A stretch of DNA of 64,000 nucleotides from Lysinibacillus sp. KCTC 33748 (GCF_002237755.1 NZ_MWSJ01000021.1:20453-84452); one strand, 5' to 3'. Shown: positions 37,184 to 46,659, counted from the first letter of the stretch. Numbers and translations: made by a program. Notes: generated by a model not told the origin, from the letters alone.

Positions 37184-38635
37184 ATGCGAAAACATTTATA
37201 TAAAATAATGTTAGTAGTTCTTGCTGTATTGATTGTTGGGGCTACTATCCCAGAAAATGCATCAGCGTCTTCATTAGAAACAACGGGTGCTGTAAAAAAT
37301 GAATATACATATGAGGAAGCTGTTTTCATTACAGGAACACCTATTATATTTAAAGGCACTAGTAAAGACATTAAAATTACGCAAAAAGAATCTAAAGGAA
37401 AATTAACTGAAACATATAGTTTAAAGCTAACAGCAAGTAACGGTGCTACATTGACACGAAATATTGCCTATGAATCAGATGTAGTAGATTATGCTACGAT
37501 TGGGCAAAAAACATCCAATGGTGTTGTGAAAAAGTATACAGAGAAAATTGTTGCTGGGAAAATTACCTATACATTAGCTGATTACCAATTTTCACAAGGG
37601 ACTGTAACGGACAATCGTGTAGCCTCTGATTATTTCTCAGGTAATGTGATTTCGAGAAAAACGTATTCCTATCAAACTGGAACTGGAAAAAATGCAGTCC
37701 AAAATACTGTGACAATTGATACGGATAGTCGTCATGCTGGCTATGAAAACTTCTGGGGAGCAACGGAAACACAAATTACCGAAGCTGTTTATAATTATAG
37801 CGATGGTAAGACAAGCCATGTGAAAAATCGTTTATCTACAAGTAAATCACGTGTACTAAACTATGAAGAAAACCTAGGGACTTTAGGGAGCTTTGATGGT
37901 GGGTATGCGGTAGTAAGTGAAAAGGATGTTATTTCTGAATATACGTATGATTTAGCCTCTGGACAAAAAGGGACTCTTGACTTAGATACAGAATACATGC
38001 CGACAATTGAACGTTTAATCATTCCTAAGTTCCGTGACTTATCAAATCATTATGCGAAACAAGCTATTGAAAAATTATATTCTTTAGGTATTTACACTGA
38101 TGCAAGTAACTTCTTCTCACCAAATACCCCTATGAAGCGTATTGACTTTTCAACGGCGATTGGTAAGGCAGTTGACTTACGTGTTATGGCAGAACCGAAA
38201 ACGAAAAAATCCAAAACTACTACAAGTATTTTTAAAGATATTAAACGTACAGTAAAAGATTATGCTTATATTGAGTCTGCGGTTAATAAAGGAATTATTA
38301 AAGGTGTATCACCAGAGTATTTCAAGCCTGATCATCCGATTACTCGAGCACAAGCCGCTACGATTTATGTGCGTGCTTTAGGGCTTGAGAATAAGGCGCC
38401 AGATCCTGGCTATTTAACAAAGTTTAAGGATGATGCTCAAATTCCGGTTTACGCAAGAGACGGTATTTACATTGTCAATGAGTTAGGCTTAATGACTGGT
38501 GACCCTACAGGTCGATTTAATCCAAATCAGCCATTAACGCGTGCAGAAGCATCAGTAGTATTAGAACGTTTTTTAAATTATTTGGAAAGTGACTTAAAAC
38601 AAAACTATCGAGATGACATATTGTTCTTTAATTAA
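37184..38635 (+). CDS. S-layer homology (SLH) domain protein, envelope module gene 2
   Basis: About 483 residues. Signal peptide with K/R-rich start and a hydrophobic core, cleavage likely after A-S-A. The middle (about 30-290) is beta-rich with no family recognised. Three SLH motifs close the protein: 'FRDLSNHYAKQAIEKLYSLGI' near 300, 'FKDIKRTVKDYAYIESAVNKG' near 365 and 'FKDDAQIPVYARDGIYIVNELG' near 428, each followed by the usual 'F.P..P.TR.....' half. SLH triplets bind pyruvylated secondary cell wall polymer. ATG 37184 follows GAGAGGA; other in-frame starts upstream (37130, 37151, 37160) are less well placed. The vWA gene follows 19 bases on. Confidence 0.85.
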   Translation: MRKHLYKIMLVVLAVLIVGATIPENASASSLETTGAVKNEYTYEEAVFITGTPIIFKGTSKDIKITQKESKGKLTETYSLKLTASNGATLTRNIAYESDVVDYATIGQKTSNGVVKKYTEKIVAGKITYTLADYQFSQGTVTDNRVASDYFSGNVISRKTYSYQTGTGKNAVQNTVTIDTDSRHAGYENFWGATETQITEAVYNYSDGKTSHVKNRLSTSKSRVLNYEENLGTLGSFDGGYAVVSEKDVISEYTYDLASGQKGTLDLDTEYMPTIERLIIPKFRDLSNHYAKQAIEKLYSLGIYTDASNFFSPNTPMKRIDFSTAIGKAVDLRVMAEPKTKKSKTTTSIFKDIKRTVKDYAYIESAVNKGIIKGVSPEYFKPDHPITRAQAATIYVRALGLENKAPDPGYLTKFKDDAQIPVYARDGIYIVNELGLMTGDPTGRFNPNQPLTRAEASVVLERFLNYLESDLKQNYRDDILFFN

Positions 38636-38654
38636 AGAAAGGACTGAGCAATAA

Positions 38655-41558
38655 ATGACGTATGCTAAAAAAGCATTTCTATCCCTGCTATGTATCGTGC
38701 TAGTCCTGATGACAGCAACTCCAGCTGTGACTCAGGCTGCTACGACAATTAGGGATGTACCAACTACTAATAGTAAATACAAAGCTATTTCATGGGCAGT
38801 CGATAATGATTTATTCACATTGGATAGCGCTAATAATTTTTCACCTAACGCACAGCTAACTGAGCAAGAGCTTGTTGTCTTGTTTGCAAAGCTAGATCGA
38901 AACTATGCATTATCATATAACGACAGTGTAGCTTATAACTTCTATAGTGATTTTTATTTACCGTTTAATGGTACCTATACAACAGCCAATCGTTCAAAAG
39001 CTGTTACACGTGGACAATTTGCACGTATATATGCTGCATTTAGAGGTTTAGATTTAGATGAGCCTCAGGCGGTTCAATATTTATACACGAACGATATTTC
39101 AACAGGAAATACTGGTAAAAAGACATTTGCTGATTTCCAACCTTCTACAAAGCTAACTCGAGGAGATAGTGCTGAATTATTATACCGCAGTGTACAAAAC
39201 GGCAACTTTGCTGTACTAGGATTAAAACGTACGGCTGCAGGACGTGATAATGACAAAATTACATTACCTCCAGGCTTCATGGGCTCAAGCAATACGGAAT
39301 TTGAAGAGCCAAAGGATAATAATAACGATTTTACTGGACCGGAATATGTTAATAATGCTCTACAAAGTATTGATGTTGAAAAACCAGATTTAATCGCAAA
39401 TGACCAAGATTCAACGCTCATTACAGTATCTTTAAAAGCTTGTAATGGTGATCCAATACATGATGATAAATCTTATACATTCCGTGTAACTTCATCATAT
39501 GGTGCTAAAATCGTTGACACATCAGGTGAAGCTGTTCGAAATGTACAATCAGATGGCTCTACTGTCTCTGCGATTGTTATAGCACCGAAATTAACAAAAT
39601 CTGTCCGTGATACAATTTCATTTGAGCTTATTAATAACACGGATCCTGGTATGAAATGTCTTGTAGGCGAAAAACTGAATGCACATGTCCGTTACTCACC
39701 TCAGCCGGAAATGCGCATTGATTATCAAGTGTATGATCCAGCGAATACGGATGATGAAAATGGAAATGTAACACCTCCATATGTACCGTATGAAAAATTA
39801 CCAGAGTTCTTTAAAGAAAATATTGTGAACGTCCATTGGATTGATAGAGAAGAAAAGCTATTTAGTATTGGACAACAAACAAATGTAACAAATGCTCTAG
39901 GAAATGTTGAAAATATTTATTTACAATATGGTGGCAATGATAAAAAATACCCTGCATTAGGCTATGAAAATGCCATTTTACAATTTGAAAACTATAATAT
40001 TTCCGTTTGGTTGTTCGAAGAGATTATTGAAAAACGTTTGAAGGATTCAATTAATGATACGATTGAAATTATGTATATGATTTCAGATGATGGGCGTCCA
40101 ATTTATCGTATTCAAGGGATTGATGATGCGATTGCCTCACAGGTTGAGAATATTAACCCAGTCGGTGCTATTATTCAACTTATGGGCTATATGCCAGATG
40201 AAAAAAAACTGACACTCGAGCACTATGATAGTGTCATGAAAATTTATGCTATTTTCACAAGCTTGAGTAACTATGATCGAACAGTATTATTAAAATACCA
40301 AGGTGGTAAATTACTAGGTCAAGTAGAAGCCTATAAAAAACGAGTGGAAGCATTAAAGGAAAGCGAAGAAGCGGCATCAAGACCATCTGGTAAAGATCGT
40401 TACACTAAAGTAATGGTTACTTTAGTGAGACCAGGTGGAGAAATTATTACTGACTATCAAGGAACAGTAAAAATTAAATTTGATGGTGTTGAGAAAACAG
40501 CTTCATTTGTTACAAATACTTCGGATTACTTAAATAATACTGGAAGCCCAGGGACAGCTGTTGCGTACTTTGACTCCGTTATTTATGGGAAATCAAAAGC
40601 TGAAGCAACATTAGTAAATAAAATAGATCCTCGTTATGCAACAATATTGAAGGATCTAAAGGATAAAACATTTACGAAGGAAATTTTTACAAATCCTTAC
40701 TTTAGTAAAAATTCTTGTTCTTTAGCAACAGAAGTCGCTTACGTAGTTGATTACTCTGCTTCGATGAAAGCTTCTGACCAAACAAATTACCGTGGTAAGA
40801 AAATGATGGAAGTCATCAATCAAATTAAGGCAAAAAATAATATTGTGATTGAAACAAATACAAAAGCTACTGTTCTTGGAGAGGGAACGACAGACAATGT
40901 ATTGAAAAAAGATCTATATAAAGCATCGAAAGAGAAAGGTGCCACAGATATTTTTGCAGGTATTGAAATGGCACTGTCTAAATTCTCAAATGACTCAAAA
41001 ACGTCAAAAGCTATTATTGTCGTGTCAGATGGTAAAACAAGTAAATCTAAGATGACAAAAGTGTTAAACGAAGCGAAAAATAAAGGGGTTAAGGTTTACA
41101 CTGTAAGTATAGGTAAAAAATCACAAGTCAATGATGCAATTTTAACGCAATTGGCTGCTGAAACGGGTGGTATTTACTACCACGCAATCGATAACTTACA
41201 ATTACATCAAGTTTTCCAAAAAATTATTGATGCAATTTTATGTAAAACTTCGCCTTCAAGTTGCGTGAATCCTGAAGACATATTTGAAGAAGCGACGGTA
41301 ACTCTACGCAAAGGCAATATTACAATGAATGCAAGAATCGATGGTAATTGCTCAAATGTTGCAAAGGTTAATGTACGATTCCCTTCTTTAAGTGGAGATG
41401 CGCAGTTTGAATTGAATAAGCGTAGTGATAATGTCTACATGCTAACAAAAACAGTGCAAACAATGCAGGACTTCAAAGTTAATAATGAAATTGAATTTAT
41501 AGCATATGATAAAGACGGTAAAATCATAGCTACAAAAACTACGACAATTACAAATTAA
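38655..41558 (+). CDS. SLH and von Willebrand factor type A domain surface protein, envelope module gene 3
   Basis: 967 residues. Signal peptide ending near residue 29; SLH-like motifs at about 30-190, less regular than in gene 2 ('YKAISWAVDNDLFTLDSANNFSP', 'RSKAVTRGQFARIYAAFRGL', 'TKLTRGDSAELLYRSV'). A long unassigned middle follows. A vWA domain at about 689-862 has a complete MIDAS metal site: D699-Y-S-A-S, the Thr of 'GATDIFAGIEMAL' and 'VVSDGKTSKSK'. The mature part has six Cys (263, 335, 688, 863, 870, 899), and 688/863 closely flank the vWA. It probably mediates cation-dependent protein contacts at the cell surface; ligand unknown. A strong terminator follows. Confidence 0.85.
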   Translation: MTYAKKAFLSLLCIVLVLMTATPAVTQAATTIRDVPTTNSKYKAISWAVDNDLFTLDSANNFSPNAQLTEQELVVLFAKLDRNYALSYNDSVAYNFYSDFYLPFNGTYTTANRSKAVTRGQFARIYAAFRGLDLDEPQAVQYLYTNDISTGNTGKKTFADFQPSTKLTRGDSAELLYRSVQNGNFAVLGLKRTAAGRDNDKITLPPGFMGSSNTEFEEPKDNNNDFTGPEYVNNALQSIDVEKPDLIANDQDSTLITVSLKACNGDPIHDDKSYTFRVTSSYGAKIVDTSGEAVRNVQSDGSTVSAIVIAPKLTKSVRDTISFELINNTDPGMKCLVGEKLNAHVRYSPQPEMRIDYQVYDPANTDDENGNVTPPYVPYEKLPEFFKENIVNVHWIDREEKLFSIGQQTNVTNALGNVENIYLQYGGNDKKYPALGYENAILQFENYNISVWLFEEIIEKRLKDSINDTIEIMYMISDDGRPIYRIQGIDDAIASQVENINPVGAIIQLMGYMPDEKKLTLEHYDSVMKIYAIFTSLSNYDRTVLLKYQGGKLLGQVEAYKKRVEALKESEEAASRPSGKDRYTKVMVTLVRPGGEIITDYQGTVKIKFDGVEKTASFVTNTSDYLNNTGSPGTAVAYFDSVIYGKSKAEATLVNKIDPRYATILKDLKDKTFTKEIFTNPYFSKNSCSLATEVAYVVDYSASMKASDQTNYRGKKMMEVINQIKAKNNIVIETNTKATVLGEGTTDNVLKKDLYKASKEKGATDIFAGIEMALSKFSNDSKTSKAIIVVSDGKTSKSKMTKVLNEAKNKGVKVYTVSIGKKSQVNDAILTQLAAETGGIYYHAIDNLQLHQVFQKIIDAILCKTSPSSCVNPEDIFEEATVTLRKGNITMNARIDGNCSNVAKVNVRFPSLSGDAQFELNKRSDNVYMLTKTVQTMQDFKVNNEIEFIAYDKDGKIIATKTTTITN

Positions 41559-41571
41559 TAGATTAATACTC

Positions 41572-41615
41572 AAAAAAAGCTGAACTAATTCTAACAATTA
41601 GTTCAGCTTTTTTTT
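41572..41615 (+). terminator. Terminator of the envelope module
   Basis: Perfect stem of about 18 bp, AAAAAAGCTGAACTAATT and its complement, with a 5-base loop and T-tail. Confidence 0.95.
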
Positions 41616-41637
41616 GAAATATTTATATAGCATTCAC

Positions 41638-41812
41638 CATATCGTGTGGTTGATTTCCGTTCCGACTGGGCGCGTCCGATGAGCCGCTTGGGCCAACAGA
41701 ATGTTGGTCTCGGAGGCGTTATCACAGGATGTGATGGTTTTAGCCTTCGTTCCACTATTGCTAATCCCCAAGGAGTCGCCCAGTCTCCACTCCAATCAAC
41801 TTATCCTCATTA
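41638..41812 (-). repeat. Mosaic intergenic palindromic repeat
   Basis: Read on the minus strand it starts GTTGATTGGAGTGGAG, continues GGGCGACTCCTTGGGGATTAGC and ends GTCGGAACGGAAATCAACCA. The middle contains GGCTAAAACCATCACATCCTGTGATAACGCCT and the hairpin CCAAC-ATTCT-GTTGG, both of which match the element at 44480-44550. The two ends can pair into a long imperfect hairpin. Confidence 0.85.
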
Positions 41813-41919
41813 TATATTTTTTAACAAATTTTTATTCTAACTTTCAGAAATGAACGGTACATTTAATAAATTTATTAAATTCGGCAATACTACAACTAAA
41901 GATACTTTGAGGTGAAAAA

Positions 41920-42453
41920 ATGAGCAGAACTGTTTCTTTTTTTTTAGTTTCATTTTGTGTGTTTTTTCTAATAACATTACATGCATCTGCAAAGGATAAA
42001 CCTAGTCTTTATGAAGAAATATATCCTGAAATAGGATATAAATCGGTAGAAGAAGCAGTGGGTGATTTTGAACAACACTTTAACCAAAAATTAAAGCTAC
42101 CTCTTAGAGTACCCTCTATAAGCTTTACACATCATTTTGGAAGATTTACCGATTCAAAATATGAAGGCAATGACGCATTTGAAGTGACATTTATAAATGA
42201 TCAATCATCTGAAAATCATTATAAAATTGACATTCGCCCACTTAAGTATAGATTGCCTATAAGAGAGAAATATGTAATCAAAACATTTGAATTGAAGAAT
42301 GGGAATGTAGGCACATATATGACAATATCAGGCTTTAATGTGCTTGTTTTTGAGAGAGATAATTTGCAGTATATGCTAAGTGTAGATAAACGAGTCTCAA
42401 ATAAAGTTACGCCTGAAGCTTTAGTAGACATAGCCAATTCTATTGATTATTAA
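41920..42453 (+). CDS. Hypothetical secreted protein
   Basis: 177 residues with a clear signal peptide (hydrophobic 5-22, cleavage near A-S-A-K). The mature part has 'SVEEAVGDFEQHFNQKLKLP', 'FEVTFINDQSSENHYKIDIRP' and ends with 'YMLSVDKRVSNKVTPEALVDIANSIDY'. This closing pattern is common in Bacillus secreted proteins of the DUF4367-like kind, but I do not assign a family. AGGTG precedes the ATG. It lies between two copies of the mosaic repeat in opposite orientation and has its own terminator. Confidence 0.75.
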   Translation: MSRTVSFFLVSFCVFFLITLHASAKDKPSLYEEIYPEIGYKSVEEAVGDFEQHFNQKLKLPLRVPSISFTHHFGRFTDSKYEGNDAFEVTFINDQSSENHYKIDIRPLKYRLPIREKYVIKTFELKNGNVGTYMTISGFNVLVFERDNLQYMLSVDKRVSNKVTPEALVDIANSIDY

Positions 42454-42502
42454 GTGGAACAAAAATTTTGATGTGACTCGAGAACAATAGTATAGAAAAG
42501 TA

Positions 42503-42548
42503 AAAATAGCTTTGTTAAAGATAATTAAACAAAGGCTATTTTTTTATA
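42503..42548 (+). terminator. Terminator of the secreted protein gene
   Basis: AAAATAGC.TTTGTT / AACAAAGGCTATTTT stem with one bulged base and T-tail. Confidence 0.85.
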
Positions 42549-42610
42549 TCTTAAAAAAAATTTCATTTAATTTAGTTCGACTCTATTAGGATGATCCTTT
42601 AAAACGTATA

Positions 42611-42762
42611 TCATGTGGATATGTTGATTGTAGTGGAGGCTTGCGACTCCTTCGTGACCAATATCGTGATGGCCCGAGACCCTGCAGCGAAGCGGCTCAT
42701 CGGACGCCCCCCAGGAAAGCACCAAGCAGGAACGGAAATCAACCACACGTTTTGGTTAATAG
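42611..42762 (+). repeat. Mosaic intergenic palindromic repeat
   Basis: Same element as at 41638-41812 but in plus orientation: GTTGATTGTAGTGGAG, GCGACTCCTTCG, GAGACCCTGCAGCGAAGCGG, CTCATCGGACGCCCC, AGGAAAGC and GGAACGGAAATCAACCACACG. The two copies flank the secreted protein gene as inverted repeats. Confidence 0.85.
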
Positions 42763-42852
42763 CCATTAAAATAATAATTAATTCTGTCCCTTTAGAAAAT
42801 GTTCTGGAAAACATTAAATTTGAAACAGAACGTATAATTTGTTACACTTAGT

Positions 42853-42867
42853 TTATAATAATTCTAA
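42853..42867 (+). promoter_or_regulatory. Candidate PerR box upstream of hemA
   Basis: TTATAATAATTCTAA matches the PerR/Fur-family 7-1-7 box TTATAATnATTATAA at all specified positions but one. It lies 111 bases before the hemA ATG; a -10-like TATAAT is at 42937-42942. The B. subtilis hemAXCDBL operon is repressed by PerR, which supports the reading, but the distance from the -10 is larger than usual. Confidence 0.45.
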
Positions 42868-42977
42868 TGTAGATGACGAATTTCAGTTCTTCATGACATG
42901 TTCACAAATTATTGATGAACTCTTGTCGAACTGTGCTATAATGAGATTTGTTAATTAGAACGTGAGAGGTGTTATTC

Positions 42978-44342
42978 ATGCATACCATCGTAGTAGGCTT
43001 GAATTATAAAACGGCGCCAGTTGAGATTCGTGAAAAGTTATCATTCATAGAGAGTGAACTACCACAGGCAATGGAAGCGCTGCAAAAGGAAAAAAGTATA
43101 TTAGAAAACGTTATTGTTTCGACATGTAACCGTACAGAAATATATGCAGTAGTTGACCAATTGCATACTGGACGTCATTTTGTTAAACAATTTTTAGCAA
43201 ATTGGTTCGACCTGCCTGCGGAGACATTTTCTTCGTATTTAACAATTCGTGAAGAAGATGAGGCAATCGAGCATTTATTCAAAGTGACAGCTGGTATTGA
43301 TTCGATGGTACTTGGCGAAACTCAAATTTTAGGACAAGTTAGAAAAAGCTTCTTAAATGGACAAGAGATTGGAACGACAGGAACGGTATACAATCAGCTA
43401 TTTAAACAAGCAGTGACATTTGCGAAGCGAGCACATAATGAAACGGCTATCGGTGAGAACGCGGTATCTGTCTCTTATGCAGCAGTTGAATTAGCAAAAA
43501 AAATATTCGGATCTTTACAACGTAAGCATGTAGCTATTTTAGGTGCAGGAAAAATGGGGGAACTTGCTATTGAGAACCTTTACGGTAGCGGTGTAGGAAA
43601 AGTAACCGTAATTAACCGTACGTTCGAAAAAGCAGAAAGCCTAGCAGCTAAATTTGACGGTGAAGCAAAATCCATGAAGGAACTACAATGTTCATTACTG
43701 GAAGCGGATATTTTAATTACGTCTACAGGTGCAACAGATTATGTGATTGACTATGAATTGATGCAATTTGTTGAACGTTTGCGTAAAGGTAAACCATTAT
43801 TTATGGTAGATATTGCGGTTCCACGTGATATTGATCCACGTGTTGGAGATTTACCGAATGTTTTCTTATATGATATAGATGATTTACAAGGCATCGTCGA
43901 AGCAAACTTAGTAGAACGTGAACGTGCTGCTGCTGATATTTCTTCGATGATTGGTAAAGAGGTTGTGCAATTTAAAGATTGGGTTGCGACTCTTGGCGTT
44001 GTCCCTGTCATCTCGGCTTTACGTAAAAAAGCAAATCATATTCAAGAAGAGACAATGATTAGTATCGAGAATAAAATGCCGGATTTAACGGATCGAGAAC
44101 GTAAAATTTTAAGCAAGCATACAAAGTCTATTATTAATCAATTGTTAAAAGAACCAATTTTACAAGCTAAAGAAATGGCAAATTCATCAAAAGCAAATGA
44201 ACAGTTACGTTTATTCCAACAAATTTTCGGTATTGAGGATACTGTGGAAGCTGAAGTTACTGCGATGACAGAACAAGAGCTTGAACGCAAAGAACGCTTA
44301 CAGTCGTCACAATCTTCCACTGAACCAAAGTATTCTTTCTAA
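42978..44342 (+). CDS. hemA: Glutamyl-tRNA reductase
   Basis: 454 residues. First committed step of C5 tetrapyrrole synthesis: reduces glutamyl-tRNA(Glu) to glutamate-1-semialdehyde with NADPH. The catalytic Cys is in 'STCNRTEIY' near residue 48-56; 'GETQILGQV' and the NADPH loop 'GAGKMGELA' near 187-195 are clear, and a C-terminal helical dimerisation domain follows. ATG 42978 follows GAGAGGTG. In B. subtilis hemX follows directly; here about 540 bp of repeats plus a terminator intervene. The extreme C-terminus is Glu/Ser/Lys-rich. Confidence 0.97.
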   Translation: MHTIVVGLNYKTAPVEIREKLSFIESELPQAMEALQKEKSILENVIVSTCNRTEIYAVVDQLHTGRHFVKQFLANWFDLPAETFSSYLTIREEDEAIEHLFKVTAGIDSMVLGETQILGQVRKSFLNGQEIGTTGTVYNQLFKQAVTFAKRAHNETAIGENAVSVSYAAVELAKKIFGSLQRKHVAILGAGKMGELAIENLYGSGVGKVTVINRTFEKAESLAAKFDGEAKSMKELQCSLLEADILITSTGATDYVIDYELMQFVERLRKGKPLFMVDIAVPRDIDPRVGDLPNVFLYDIDDLQGIVEANLVERERAAADISSMIGKEVVQFKDWVATLGVVPVISALRKKANHIQEETMISIENKMPDLTDRERKILSKHTKSIINQLLKEPILQAKEMANSSKANEQLRLFQQIFGIEDTVEAEVTAMTEQELERKERLQSSQSSTEPKYSF

Positions 44343-44344
44343 CT

Positions 44345-44740
44345 TCTTTCGGCAAATCTCTTTTGTAGCGAAAGCAAAGCGTCAGCTACAGAAGTCTCCC
44401 ACCTCTATAGATGGTGAGATGAATGCAGGTTAAAGTTACTTTTCAGCGGGTGTCCAAACTCCGCTGAAACAGAGGAACTCAGGCTAAGACCTTCACATCC
44501 TGTGAAAACGCCTGTGTGACCAACTTCGTGTTGGCCTAAAGCCTCCGGCGGATGTCACAGAATCGGAAAGGAGTTCTTAGGGGATGTTAGCCGTTATCGC
44601 ATCCATGCGATAACGGCTAACTGACCTGCTTCGTGCAGACCTAAGCACAAAGCCGATTCCGGACGCAATTATGCCAAGACATAATTGATAGATGTCTATG
44701 TGTTCGCGGTGCAACTTTAGAAAAGTTGTCCTTCGAGCTT
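44345..44740 (+). repeat. Mosaic intergenic repeat, hairpin-rich long form, between hemA and hemX
   Basis: Starts with the GTAGCGAAAGCAAAGCGTCAGCTAC module (44365-44390). Then come, in order: TTCAGCGG/CCGCTGAA, TTCAC-ATCCT-GTGAA, CCAAC-TTCGT-GTTGG, GCCTCCGGCGGATGTCACAGA, and a perfect 16-bp hairpin GTTAGCCGTTATCGCA-TCCA-complement at 44586-44621. CTGC-TTCGT-GCAG follows, then GCACAAAGCCGATTCCGGACGCAATTATG. Several parts recur at 19841, 26679 and 41638. No ORF. The chain of hairpins could fold as a structured RNA. Confidence 0.8.
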
Positions 44741-44779
44741 TTTCCCGCGAGCAAGATTTTCTACTGATATTAAATGAGG

Positions 44780-44830
44780 CGTTTTCGTATCTGTATGGTA
44801 AACTAAGGATACGAAAACGTTTTTTTTTCT
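44780..44830 (+). terminator. Strong terminator just upstream of hemX
   Basis: Perfect 12-bp stem CGTTTTCGTATC / GATACGAAAACG with a T10 tail. It ends 50 bases before the hemX start, so hemX-hemL need either read-through or a promoter in those 50 bases; no good promoter is visible there. Confidence 0.92.
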
Positions 44831-44880
44831 AGGCTAAAGTACACTACTTTAGTACTTTCAATATAAAGAAGGGATGTCTA

Positions 44881-45708
44881 TTGGCTGATTTGACGATGAC
44901 AAGGCTCTATGAAGTAATGATCGTCTTGTATGCGATCAGTCTAGTATTTTACTTTACTGATTACTTTTATAAGCAAATACGAGCAAGGCGAGTTGCTTTT
45001 TGGCTTGTTTCATTCGTATGGGTAATTCAAAGTGCCATTATTTTATTAACTTTTGTGGAAACGAAGCGATTTCCGATCTTATCCTTGTCAGAAGGAATTC
45101 TCTTTTATTCCTGGCTGCTCGTGACACTATCTATTATTTTGCACTGTATTGCACGAGTTGATTTACCGGTATTTATTATTAATATACTAGGATTTTTATT
45201 CGCTAGTATCTTTACTTTTATGCCGAAACGCCCGACAGGAATAGTAAGCGATACTTTAATTTCGGAATTGCTTTTTATTCATATATCATTTGCCATTTTA
45301 TCGTACGCAGCGTTTTCTTTAACATTTGTTTTTGCGATATTGTACTTAGTATTATATCGTTTGCTGAAAAAGAAAAAATGGTCACATGTCTGGACAAGGC
45401 TGCCATCACTACAGCAGACGAGCAACTGGATGAATGTTTCATTTTACATTGGTATTCCAGTGTTGTCTGTAAGTTTAGTTTTAGGGTTTGAATGGGCACT
45501 ACTAACGCTAGAGAGTCTTTCGATTTTTGATGCGAAGATTATTGGGTCCTTTATTATTTTAATTTTGTATTGCTTTATATTGTATGCGAATCGTAAAAGT
45601 AAGCTGACAGGGACAACTTATGCGTGGGTACATATATACGCTTATCTATTAGTTGTTGTTAACTTCTTTTTAGGAAGCAGTTTATCACGATTCCATTTAT
45701 GGTATTAG
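44881..45708 (+). CDS. hemX: HemX, CcsA-like membrane protein
   Basis: 275 residues with eight hydrophobic segments and the cytochrome c assembly (CcsA/CcmC) fold. Recognisable parts are 'SEGILFYSWLLV' near residue 71 and 'LLFIHISFAILSYAAFS' near 130. In B. subtilis HemX lowers the HemA protein level, a feedback on tetrapyrrole synthesis. Start is TTG 44881 behind AGAAGGGATG. hemC follows after 18 bases. It is separated from hemA by repeats and a terminator. Confidence 0.92.
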   Translation: MADLTMTRLYEVMIVLYAISLVFYFTDYFYKQIRARRVAFWLVSFVWVIQSAIILLTFVETKRFPILSLSEGILFYSWLLVTLSIILHCIARVDLPVFIINILGFLFASIFTFMPKRPTGIVSDTLISELLFIHISFAILSYAAFSLTFVFAILYLVLYRLLKKKKWSHVWTRLPSLQQTSNWMNVSFYIGIPVLSVSLVLGFEWALLTLESLSIFDAKIIGSFIILILYCFILYANRKSKLTGTTYAWVHIYAYLLVVVNFFLGSSLSRFHLWY

Positions 45709-45726
45709 AAGAGAGGTTGGAGACTG

Positions 45727-46659
45727 TTGAGAAAAATTATTGTAGGTTCTAGGAGAAGTAAGCTAGCTTTAACACAAACAAATTGGTTTATCAATGAGTT
45801 AAAAGCAGCTGGTGTACCATTTGAATTTGAAGTGAAAGAAATTGTCACGAAAGGTGACCAAATTTTAGACGTGCAACTATCTAAAGTAGGTGGTAAAGGG
45901 CTTTTCGTAAAAGAAATTGAACAAGCGCTTTACGACAAAGAAATTGACTTTGCTGTCCATTCTATGAAGGATATGCCTGCAGTATTGCCTGAAGGATTAG
46001 TCATTGGCTGTATTCCACCACGTGAAGATGCGCGTGATGCTTTTATTTCAAAAGGACATGTGAAATTTGCCGACCTTCCAGCAGGAGCTGTTGTTGGGAC
46101 AAGTTCTCTTCGTCGAAGTGCTCAACTTTTAACTGTCCGTCCAGATATAGAAATTAAATGGATTCGTGGAAATGTAGATACACGCTTAGCTAAACTTGAA
46201 ACTGAAGAATACGATGCCATTATTTTAGCAGCAGCTGGCCTAAAACGCCTTGGCTGGAGCGATGATGTAGTTACTGAGTTTTTATCTGTTGAGGATTGTC
46301 TACCAGCAGTAGCACAAGGATCTCTAGGTATTGAATGCCGTGGAGATGATACAGAACTATTAACGGAATTGGGCAAGTTAACAGATAGCATTACATGGCA
46401 AGAAGCACATGCAGAACGTGCTTTCCTAGCGGCTATGGATGGCGGCTGTCAAGTGCCTATCGCAGGATATGCAAAGTCTAACGGGGAAGAAATTACATTA
46501 ACTGGCCTTGTTGCTGCACCAGATGCTTCAGTTGTTTATAAGGAAACAGTTGTGGGCTCTAATGCGGAAGCAGTTGGGAAAGAGCTTGCTGAGATTTTAA
46601 CGAAGCAAGGTGCTTTTGAATTAATTCAACGAGTAAAGGCAGAGCAAGATGCAAAATAA
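45727..46659 (+). CDS. hemC: Porphobilinogen deaminase (hydroxymethylbilane synthase)
   Basis: 310 residues. Polymerises four porphobilinogens into hydroxymethylbilane on a dipyrromethane cofactor held by Cys in '[11 protein letters not shown]' near residues 238-248. Other marks are '[12 protein letters not shown]', '[23 protein letters not shown]' near 77-99 and '[11 protein letters not shown]' near 127. TTG 45727 is the start, with GAGAGGTTGGAG upstream. It overlaps hemD by 11 bases. Confidence 0.97.
   Translation: MRKIIVGSRRSKLALTQTNWFINELKAAGVPFEFEVKEIVTKGDQILDVQLSKVGGKGLFVKEIEQALYDKEIDFAVHSMKDMPAVLPEGLVIGCIPPREDARDAFISKGHVKFADLPAGAVVGTSSLRRSAQLLTVRPDIEIKWIRGNVDTRLAKLETEEYDAIILAAAGLKRLGWSDDVVTEFLSVEDCLPAVAQGSLGIECRGDDTELLTELGKLTDSITWQEAHAERAFLAAMDGGCQVPIAGYAKSNGEEITLTGLVAAPDASVVYKETVVGSNAEAVGKELAEILTKQGAFELIQRVKAEQDAK

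Noticed and set aside
39074..39421. 115-codon minus-strand ORF inside the SLH-vWA gene
   Set aside because: Shadow ORF with no start signal; the plus strand is clearly coding.
41646..41840. 64-codon ORF across the repeat at 41638-41812
   Set aside because: It runs through the palindromic repeat, is not kept in the other copies and has no ribosome binding site.
42615..42851. 78-codon ORF across the repeat at 42611-42762
   Set aside because: Same reason: it arises from repeat sequence, and other copies have stops in the matching frame.
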